This document shows positions 15,098-21,755 of a stretch of 45,424 nucleotides of DNA, piece by piece. Positions within the stretch are counted from its first letter, which is position 1; the number at the start of each line of letters is the position of its first letter. The stretch covers positions 1-45,424 of the forward strand of contig CAIRDP010000049.1 in the NCBI GenBank assembly GCA_903877385.1, read 5' to 3'. Under the pieces are notes generated by a model. It was given only the letters and a program-made list of their open reading frames with translations. It had not been told where the DNA came from and ran no database searches. The stretch comes from an uncultured Bacteroidales bacterium. GTDB taxonomy: Bacteria; Bacteroidota; Bacteroidia; Bacteroidales; FEN-979. The translations under genes and the position numbers were made by a program.

Positions 15098-17974
15098 ATG
15101 GAAGTAAGAAAGCATAGAACAGGACTTACTAGTGCACAAGTTATTGAAAGTAGAAAAGCACATGGGACTAATGTATTAACCCCTCCCGAAAGAGAACCTC
15201 TTTGGAAATTGTTTATAGAAAAGTTTGAAGATCCAATAATTCGTATCCTATTGATAGCAGCATTTCTATCATTAGGAATTTCATTCGTTCATGGCACTTA
15301 TGCAGAGACAATTGGAATATTTTGTGCAATCTTTTTAGCAACGAGTGTTGCATTCTGGTTTGAATTGGATGCGAATAAAAAGTTCGATATACTTAATCAG
15401 GTCAATGATGATGCACTTGTAAAGGCTATTCGCAATGGAAATATTTCTGAAATTCCAAAAAAAGATGTTGTAGTAGGTGATATTGTGTTAATAGGAACAG
15501 GGGAAGAAGTTCCCGCTGATGGGGTCTTGATGGAGGCAATCTCCTTGCAGATTGACGAATCTTGCTTAACTGGTGAACCAATTATTGACAAAACCACGAA
15601 TCCTGAAGAATTTTTTACAGAAGCAACCTATCCTTCAAACTGGGCCATGATGGGTTCAAAAGTAATGGATGGACATGCGGTTCTGGAAATTATTAAAGTA
15701 GGGGATAACACAGAATATGGCAAAATTGCTGAGAAATCAGCAGAAATGAGTGGGGAAGAAACCCCATTGAATAAACAATTAGATGTTCTTGCAAAATTCA
15801 TTGGAGTTGTAGGCTTTGCACTTGCTGTTTTGACATTTATGTCGTTATTTATTAAAGATTTATTCTTTGGATATGAAAAATATTCTTTGCAGCAATTAGG
15901 TTCAATAGGGATTGTTGTCCTGGCTGCTTTGGTTTTCCTGACAAAGGTTTGGGTGCCTATTATTTATGATGCGTTAGAATTACTGGGTAAAGAAAAAGAA
16001 ATTCCAGAGAGCATTGATAAAGGAAGTTGGTTTAAATGGATCGGTTATGGAGTTTTAACCTTTCTTCTATTGAGTTCACTGGGATTCCTATTCGGAATCA
16101 ATCCACTTAAATCCGAATCATGGGTAAATCTTGATACTGCAGGTCGCATTCTTCAGTATTTTATGGTTGCAGTTACTTTGATTGTTGTTGCGGTCCCAGA
16201 GGGCTTGCCAATGAGTGTAACCCTTAGTCTTGCTTTAAGCATGCGCAGGATGTTACGGACAAACAACCTAGTACGGAAAATGCATGCTTGTGAAACTATG
16301 GGTGCGACAACTGTAATTTGTACAGATAAAACAGGAACACTTACACAAAATAAAATGACAGTTTTCGATACACATTTCTTTTGTATTGATGGAAAGAAAC
16401 CGTCAGAAGATTATTTTAGCAACCTTGTTAAAGAAAGCATATCAGTTAATTCGACCGCATTTCTCGATTATACCGAACCTACTCATATAAAATCAATAGG
16501 TAATCCAACTGAGGCAGCACATTTACTTTGGCTTCATAATAATGATGTAAATTATCTTGGAGTACGCGAAGACGTTGAGATTATTGAGCAATTAACCTTT
16601 TCAACAGAGCGAAAGTACATGGCCACGCTGGTTGAATCCTCATTATTAAAAAAGCGGGTACTTTACGTAAAAGGTGCTCCCGAAATTGTTTTGGCACAAT
16701 GTAGGGATGTACTTTTTGAAAATGGATGCAAGTCAGTACTCGACTCTGAAATAATCATCACAGAGCTTCTATTGCAATATCAGAACCAGGCAATGAGGAC
16801 TCTAGGTTTTGCTTATGAAATCATTGAAGATGAAAATGACAGGTTCCTTAATGGGAAACTAGTCAATACTAATCTGACTTTTCTGGGTGTTACTGCAATT
16901 TCAGATCCTGTTAGAGAGGATGTTCAAGCTGCTGTGAATAAATGTTTAAGTGCTGGAATTAATATAAAAATAGTGACTGGTGATACTCCGGGTACGGCTA
17001 AAGAAGTAGGCCGTCAGATTGGTATTTGGAATGATAGTGATACACTGGCTAATATTATCACTGGCAGTGAATTTGAAGCTTTAAATGATGAGGAAGCGGG
17101 GAAAATAATTCAAAGCCTAAAAATAATGTGCCGCGCACGTCCAATTGACAAACAAAGACTTGTTCAACTTCTTCAAAGGACAGGTGCTGTTGTAGCTGTG
17201 ACAGGTGACGGAACAAACGATGCACCTGCGCTTAACTTTGCGCATGTAGGTTTATCTATGGGATCGGGCACAGCAGTAGCAAAAGAAGCAAGTGATATTA
17301 CCTTATTAGATGATTCATTCAATAGCATTGCCACTGCTGTTATGTGGGGAAGGTCTGTTTATCAAAATATCCAAAAGTTTATCTTATTCCAATTAACTAT
17401 AAATGTTGCAGCACTTATCATAGTTCTTTTAGGATCAATTTTCGGGCATGAACTTCCTTTAACTGTTACACAGATGTTATGGATTAATCTGATAATGGAT
17501 ACATTCGCTGCAGGTGCTTTAGCTTCACTACCTCCCGATCAAAATGTTATGCAAAATAAACCACGTAAGAATGAAGACTTTATTATCACTCCTTCAATGC
17601 GCTTCAATATACTTTTTGTTGGTATTTCTTTTGTCCTAATCTTATTAGGATTACTATTCTTTTATTCTCACGATGGAAGTATTAGCACATATGATTTATC
17701 CCGATTCTTCACGTTTTTTGTCATGCTTCAATTTTGGAATATGTTTAATGCGAAGGCATTCGCTTCAAATAAATCAGCCTTTTACGATCTCAAAAATTGT
17801 GTCGGATTTCTTATTGTAGCAACTGCGATTTTTTTAGGACAGATATTGATTATTGAATTTGGGGGAAGTGTTTTCAGAACGATGCCTTTATCCTTTAGAG
17901 ATTGGATGATAATTATAGCATCGACCTCGTTAGTCCTTTGGATAGGGGAAATTATCAGATTCTTTAGACGTTAA
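15098..17974 (+). CDS. Calcium-translocating P-type ATPase (PMCA type)
   Basis: This is a 958-residue P2-type cation pump of the inner membrane that would export Ca2+ from the cytosol. Visible motifs are TGES-type LTGEP in the actuator domain, the M4 ion-binding PEGLP preceded by VVAV, the phosphorylation site CTDKTGTLTQNK with Asp410, the nucleotide-domain KGAPE, and the hinge GDGTNDAPA (703-711). The C-terminal helices include the M6-type NLIMDTFAA. Between M3 and M4 (about 15,880-16,110) there are roughly 100 extra residues with two extra hydrophobic segments, more than the short loop expected. I chose the ATG at 15098; an upstream TTG at 15074 would add eight residues with no family support. 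With TerD and TerB-like proteins upstream, it strengthens a calcium theme. Substrate is inferred from family. Confidence 0.92.
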   Translation: MEVRKHRTGLTSAQVIESRKAHGTNVLTPPEREPLWKLFIEKFEDPIIRILLIAAFLSLGISFVHGTYAETIGIFCAIFLATSVAFWFELDANKKFDILNQVNDDALVKAIRNGNISEIPKKDVVVGDIVLIGTGEEVPADGVLMEAISLQIDESCLTGEPIIDKTTNPEEFFTEATYPSNWAMMGSKVMDGHAVLEIIKVGDNTEYGKIAEKSAEMSGEETPLNKQLDVLAKFIGVVGFALAVLTFMSLFIKDLFFGYEKYSLQQLGSIGIVVLAALVFLTKVWVPIIYDALELLGKEKEIPESIDKGSWFKWIGYGVLTFLLLSSLGFLFGINPLKSESWVNLDTAGRILQYFMVAVTLIVVAVPEGLPMSVTLSLALSMRRMLRTNNLVRKMHACETMGATTVICTDKTGTLTQNKMTVFDTHFFCIDGKKPSEDYFSNLVKESISVNSTAFLDYTEPTHIKSIGNPTEAAHLLWLHNNDVNYLGVREDVEIIEQLTFSTERKYMATLVESSLLKKRVLYVKGAPEIVLAQCRDVLFENGCKSVLDSEIIITELLLQYQNQAMRTLGFAYEIIEDENDRFLNGKLVNTNLTFLGVTAISDPVREDVQAAVNKCLSAGINIKIVTGDTPGTAKEVGRQIGIWNDSDTLANIITGSEFEALNDEEAGKIIQSLKIMCRARPIDKQRLVQLLQRTGAVVAVTGDGTNDAPALNFAHVGLSMGSGTAVAKEASDITLLDDSFNSIATAVMWGRSVYQNIQKFILFQLTINVAALIIVLLGSIFGHELPLTVTQMLWINLIMDTFAAGALASLPPDQNVMQNKPRKNEDFIITPSMRFNILFVGISFVLILLGLLFFYSHDGSISTYDLSRFFTFFVMLQFWNMFNAKAFASNKSAFYDLKNCVGFLIVATAIFLGQILIIEFGGSVFRTMPLSFRDWMIIIASTSLVLWIGEIIRFFRR

Positions 17975-18061
17975 AATTATCTTAATCGATCACAGATATC
18001 TCATATAAAGGTATAAAAGAATTATACTTTGCTGTTTGAAACTCAAATAAATTGGTATTAA

Positions 18062-18118
18062 CCCCAGGGCAGAGCCCTGGACCCGGGTTCCGCCCCAGAG
18101 GGGCGGGGAATTTACCGG
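18062..18118. repeat. GC-rich tandem hairpins, REP-like or terminator
   Basis: Two short hairpins sit back to back. CCAGGGC-aga-GCCCTGG lies at 18064-18080 and CCGCCCC-aga-GGGGCGG at 18090-18106, with CCCGGG between them and a final ACCGGG. Both have the same AGA loop. This GC-rich block stands out in an AT-rich neighbourhood and lies between the ATPase and TPM genes. There is no U-run, so a REP-type interspersed repeat is as likely as a terminator. No second copy is visible in this window. Confidence 0.6.
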
Positions 18119-18134
18119 GAGAGATTAAATTTTA

Positions 18135-19081
18135 GTGATAGAAACCATCAATAGGTTTTATAATCCGAAGCAATATACTTGTATTGTCCTGGTTTGTTCA
18201 TGTCTTACATTGATTATTTCTTTCAACACCGTGGTAGCCTCTACCAAAAAAATTCCATTTCACCCTATCAAGAAAAAATTGTTTATGATTTTGCAAGTAT
18301 TTTTAGTGAAAGCGAAAGAAATGCTTTAGAAAGTAGTCTTATTGCTTTTGATGACAGTACATCTAATCAAATAACTGTTGTTCTTGTCAAGTCCTTAATG
18401 GGGTATGAGATATCAGATTTGGCTTATCGAATTGGGCAAGAATGGGGAGTTGGAGATAAAAACTATAATAATGGAATAGTAATTTTGATAAAGCCAAAAT
18501 CAAATGTTGAGAAGGGGGAGGTTTTTATAGCGGTTGGATACGGCCTTGAGAGTGTACTTCCAGATGCAAGATGTAAATGGATAATTGATAAGGTTATGCT
18601 ACCTTATTTTATTCATGAGAAATATTACGAAGGAATCATTTGTGCTTTAAGTTTCTTAAAATCCTTTTCACGACAATCATTTTCAAAAGAACGACCTGAA
18701 AAAGCATCAAATGACTCTCCAAATGAACATAAAATGGGGAATTTTTCTTTATATTCGGTCCTTATATTATTTTTGTTATTGTTATTGTATTTAGGTTTTA
18801 AACTGAAGAAAAAGAAACTCTTTTCATTTGACAATCGAAGTATAAATATTTTTCCTGTTGTTGATCACTGGCGAATTAATAACACCAAGGAGGATTCCGG
18901 TAATTCCGCTGAAAAAAAAGAGCTAGAGTTTAAACCAGTAAATCAATCTCATAATAAAAGTAATATTGCAAATTCAAATGAATTAAGTACAAAAGAAACA
19001 GACTCAGAAAATAAAACAAGAATATTTAAAGGGTTTGGCAGAGGTCGATTTGGTGGAGGAGGCTCCGGTGGAAGTTGGTAA
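18135..19081 (+). pseudogene. TPM-domain (YgcG-like) membrane protein, frameshifted at a 7-A tract
   Basis: Two frames together make one protein. The first starts at GTG 18135 and encodes a signal peptide or anchor (TCIVLVCSCLTLIISFNTVV then ASTKK). The second begins before the 7-A tract (18246-18252) and encodes the TPM domain: KIVYDFASIFSESERNALE, then DLAYRIGQEWGVGDK, NNGIVILI, VGYGLE. A membrane helix (SLYSVLILFLLLLLYLGF) and a Gly-rich end (GFGRGRFGGGGSGGSW) follow, typical of the family. One extra A in the tract would join the frames. Taken alone, the second frame has only a TTG start at 18179 and no signal. The cause may be a sequencing error in the homopolymer, transcriptional slippage or real decay. 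TPM proteins are linked with membrane stress and repair. Its neighbours upstream are the Ca2+ ATPase and Ter genes. Confidence 0.8.
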
Positions 19082-19128
19082 TCGACATTTTTAATGATCA
19101 ATTTGTTATTAAATAAAATGTAGCTAAT

Positions 19129-19572
19129 ATGAACTTTTTATTTAACCTGTTTTCAACGTGCCTGTTGATTTGTTTCACATTATGTGCTAATGGTCAATGC
19201 GCAGATCCCAAAATTGAAGATTTTGCCCAGTTAGTAGCCAAAAAGGTTGTTAATGATTGTACTGGAACGCCAAATAAATTAAAGATCATTGTAACAAAAT
19301 GCAATTACGACAAGAACTTGGTTGACAGCAAAAAAGGATGGAAAATTTGGGTGACAATTTCTTGGTCAGGCAAGTATACTACACTTGATTATGGAATAAA
19401 ACTTTATATTGAGAAGGTTGATCAGGGTAGCATTGGAGTATATTATCTTGAATATTCCAGTTCTCTTGTTCACCGATGTATTGATCTAAGTAACACTAAA
19501 CCTTTGAAAATTAAAGACAGTGCTGTGGAATATTTTCCATTTAAGGAATTTCAGTATTCTGAGTTAGAATAA
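19129..19572 (+). CDS. Small secreted protein of unknown function
   Basis: This 147-residue protein has a signal peptide (about residues 1-22, ending CANGQ). The mature part has four cysteines (in QCAD, NDCTG, TKCNY and HRCID), which may form two disulfides. Alternating hydrophobic strands such as WKIWVTISWSG and YGIKLYIEKV suggest a small beta-rich domain. I do not recognise the family. It starts 48 bases after the TPM gene in the same direction and shares its AT-rich composition, so it may be the last member of the set. A weak hairpin follows at 19618-19635. Confidence 0.65.
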   Translation: MNFLFNLFSTCLLICFTLCANGQCADPKIEDFAQLVAKKVVNDCTGTPNKLKIIVTKCNYDKNLVDSKKGWKIWVTISWSGKYTTLDYGIKLYIEKVDQGSIGVYYLEYSSSLVHRCIDLSNTKPLKIKDSAVEYFPFKEFQYSELE

Positions 19573-19738
19573 AATTTTAAGGTTAATATCGATTAATCGT
19601 TTTTTACATTGGAAATGAAACTCTATCGAGAGTTTGCAGAAGAGTTCGCCAAGGCTTGGACTTATTGAATTCTGCTTACAGCTGGATTAGCATTCTCATA
19701 CTTCTCGTACTGCTAACCGGGATATTTAATATAATGTG

Positions 19739-19845
19739 GTTATATGTAAAAGGGGATCAGAGTGGGGATGGGTTTGTTATCTGATTAATGCCGGGGTGAC
19801 ACGATAAATGCTTTTAACCGGAAAAGGCCCCTTTTCGCATATAAC
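19739..19845. repeat. Inverted repeat bounding a 107-base unit
   Basis: GTTATATGTAAAAGGGG at 19739-19755 is matched by CCCCTTTTCGCATATAAC at 19828-19845. Their arms agree at 16 positions apart from a T versus CG difference. The unit could fold as one long hairpin or be a small non-autonomous insertion (MITE-like). No second copy is visible in this window. Confidence 0.6.
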
Positions 19846-19961
19846 ATCATGTTATGTTAATATAGACCGGGGGACTCGTCGTACTGAGGGAAGGGGTTTG
19901 AGGGCTACCTGGGTTGTCTGCTGGTTTGGAGGATGAGTGATTGCAGCTGAAATTGACAATT

Positions 19962-19998
19962 TATACACCGGGCGTGAGGAACGAGCGCCGGTTGTATA
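19962..19998. repeat. Long hairpin in the purine-rich intergenic region
   Basis: TATACACCGGGCG (19962-19974) pairs with CGCCGGTTGTATA (19986-19998) with one or two bulges around an 11-base loop. It lies in a G-rich stretch with no gene and may be part of a structured RNA, a terminator or a mobile-element end. Its strand is not known. Confidence 0.5.
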
Positions 19999-20318
19999 CC
20001 TTATGTAAGAGCCCGGAGCAACGGCTAAGCCTGAACGAATGAGCGGTGAAGCCGTGAGGAGCTTGCGACGAAACGGAGCGGAACCGCCGAATGAGTGAAT
20101 GGATTAGTGGTTGCGGAGGGGAACTTGTTTTCCCACAGTTTTACCGTGACTATTTCGGATCATACCTACCTTTTTTTCTTGCTTAATTAAGCAGCAACTA
20201 AAAATGCAGGAAATCGGTAAATAAATGGAGCGTTAACCAATCGTATTTCAACCTTTGCTTTTCAGGCAGGGCTTTTAAAAGATGCCTTAGTCTTTGGATT
20301 ATTTTTCTGAAATCAATC

Positions 20319-21374
20319 ATGAAAAAAGTTCCTTCAATCGAGCAAGTAATTTTAAGGCTACTTATTTTATTTCCCTTGTTTTTATCTGCAGCAGCTGACA
20401 GTCAGGATTCAGTGGTGTCGGGGCGGGGATTCATGAAAGATCTTCCGGCAGAGGTCATGAGAGGTCAGTACAGGATACTGGTTGCAGAATGCAGTTTAAA
20501 TCATATGGAGGAGATTAAAAGCCTGGCTGAGGAGTTTACACTGAAAACGAAACAGAATTCCTATTACATTAAGAACGGGAACCGGGTTGAACTGCATACT
20601 GGGGATTATTACTCAAAAGAGTTTGCAAAAGCAAGATTGTCGTGGCTTAAAGAGAATGTGAAAAAATGCAGTCTGGTCAGATCAAATAATGATTCCATCG
20701 TTATGATCGCAGTTTATTCGGGTAAAAAATGCAAGTTCAGGACCCGCGACGATGAAATTGCCGAACAGGAAACTGCAGATGAACTTACAATCGCGCGTAA
20801 AAATGATGTTGTGGACTTTTCTGTTTGGGAGAAGCCTAAATACCTTGAAGCAAACACGGCTGTGAATGAAGATTATCTGACATCCGAAGAGAAACAGGTC
20901 TATTATTACCTGAACCTGATGCGCATGAACCCCGGTTTGTTTGCTGTGACCTATTTAAAGTATCTTAAAGGTTCAAAAGATTACTACGAAAGCACACTTC
21001 TCAGGGACCTGAACCGGCTTAGCCCCAAACCCATCCTAAAACCTGACCGTAAACTCTTCGAGTCGGCGAAATGCCATGCTGTGGAATCGGGCAAATCGGG
21101 CTACATCGGCCATAACAGAAGTAAATGCAAAGAATATTTCATTGGGGAGTGCTGTGACTATGGCGATAACAAAGCCCTAGAAACCGTTGTACGATTGCTT
21201 GTCGACAAGGGAGTGGAGTCCCTCGGGCACAGGAAGATCTGCATGATGGATTTTGAACGTCTAGGGGTTTCTATTAAACCTCATAAAATATACAAAGCCA
21301 ATACTGTCCTGGATTTCGGGTATGATCCGGATGAAAGCCTGCTGCCTTCAAAAAGCATTAATGAACAGAAGTGA
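20319..21374 (+). CDS. Secreted CAP-domain (SCP/PR-1-like) protein
   Basis: This is a 351-residue protein with a signal peptide (about 1-25) and two parts. Residues about 45-140 contain RGQYRILVAECSLNHMEE and FAKARLSWLKENVKKCSLVR, which resemble the strand-helix pairing of a SPOR domain, though weakly. Residues about 185-345 form a CAP domain: YYYLNLMRMNPGLFA, then AKCHAVESGKSGYIGHNR with a conserved His, and GHRKICMMDFERLGVSIKPH near the end, all in usual family positions. Bacterial CAP proteins are extracellular with roles from adhesion to proteolysis, mostly undefined. Extra cysteines suggest disulfides. A dead fragment of a close relative lies at 1558-1776 in the opposite orientation. The gene is more GC-rich than the Ter-like set and probably does not belong to it. 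Confidence 0.85.
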   Translation: MKKVPSIEQVILRLLILFPLFLSAAADSQDSVVSGRGFMKDLPAEVMRGQYRILVAECSLNHMEEIKSLAEEFTLKTKQNSYYIKNGNRVELHTGDYYSKEFAKARLSWLKENVKKCSLVRSNNDSIVMIAVYSGKKCKFRTRDDEIAEQETADELTIARKNDVVDFSVWEKPKYLEANTAVNEDYLTSEEKQVYYYLNLMRMNPGLFAVTYLKYLKGSKDYYESTLLRDLNRLSPKPILKPDRKLFESAKCHAVESGKSGYIGHNRSKCKEYFIGECCDYGDNKALETVVRLLVDKGVESLGHRKICMMDFERLGVSIKPHKIYKANTVLDFGYDPDESLLPSKSINEQK

Positions 21375-21519
21375 GTTTGTTGTTAAACAGCTTAAGGGTT
21401 TCAATCAAATACAACCATAAAACAATAAGCGAAAAAACGCTGGACGCCATCAGGCTTGATATTGAGAAGGCCGGTGAGTCCGCAACGATGAGGAAAAACT
21501 TATTTGGGGAAATTCTCTT

Positions 21520-21578
21520 CCCTACCCTCCCTGATAGTTAAATGAGCTGATTTTAATGGTATTAAAAGGGAGGGTAGG
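21520..21578. repeat. Inverted repeat 1, CCTACCCTCCCT / AGGGAGGGTAGG
   Basis: CCTACCCTCCCT at 21521-21532 and AGGGAGGGTAGG at 21567-21578 are perfect 12-base reverse complements around a 34-base spacer. Together with the second pair it lies downstream of the VirE-type gene. It could be a transcription end, a replication or nicking site, or a G-rich structure. Confidence 0.6.
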
Positions 21579-21676
21579 TTAAGGGAGGTTTTATGCAGGG
21601 CAGTTGTACTTGAGTTGAATTTGGGGACAATAAATTCATAAGGGAGGATTGAAGATTGAAATTGAACTTCCCTAAC

Positions 21677-21739
21677 CTTCCCTCCCTTTGGAAATCCTTG
21701 ACAACAAAGAGTTTTTATAAATAAGGGAAGGGAGGGAAG
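21677..21739. repeat. Inverted repeat 2, CTTCCCTCCCTT / AAGGGAGGGAAG
   Basis: CTTCCCTCCCTT at 21677-21688 and AAGGGAGGGAAG at 21728-21739 are perfect 12-base reverse complements around a 39-base spacer. The right arm ends 16 bases before the stop of the VirE-type gene, so on the minus-strand transcript this hairpin comes directly after the coding region. It shares the AGGGAGGG core with the first pair. Confidence 0.6.
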
Positions 21740-21755
21740 ATGGTTTATTGAAATC

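Larger units (their letters stand above)
19573..20318. other. Long structured intergenic region
   Basis: No complete gene is supported in these 746 bases. At 19618-19635 there is a small hairpin (AAACTCT, loop ATCG, AGAGTTT). A short frame around 19660-19785 encodes a hydrophobic peptide (WISILILLVLLTGIFNIMW) without a good start and may be a remnant. An inverted repeat bounds 19739-19845, and a strong hairpin lies at 19962-19998. From about 19,860 to 20,140 the sequence is rich in G and purine-biased, unlike both neighbours. Confidence 0.55.
21375..21755. other. Gap with purine/pyrimidine-rich inverted repeats
   Basis: No gene is supported. The stretch contains repeated GGGAGGG- and CCCTCCC-type blocks arranged as two inverted repeats, annotated separately. 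It lies just downstream of the VirE-type gene, on the side away from the integrase, and may contain the functional left part of the integrative element. Confidence 0.5.

Noticed and set aside
18246-18252. Programmed -1 ribosomal frameshift at the 7-A tract
   Set aside because: The zero-frame codons are AAA AAA preceded by C, so the P-site tRNA would re-pair poorly with CAA. Slippage by RNA polymerase or a sequencing error explains the same shift more simply.
19609-19668. A short frame starting MKLYREFAEEFAKAWTY
   Set aside because: It stops after 17 codons and has no recognisable continuation apart from a hydrophobic peptide in another frame; it is too short to call.
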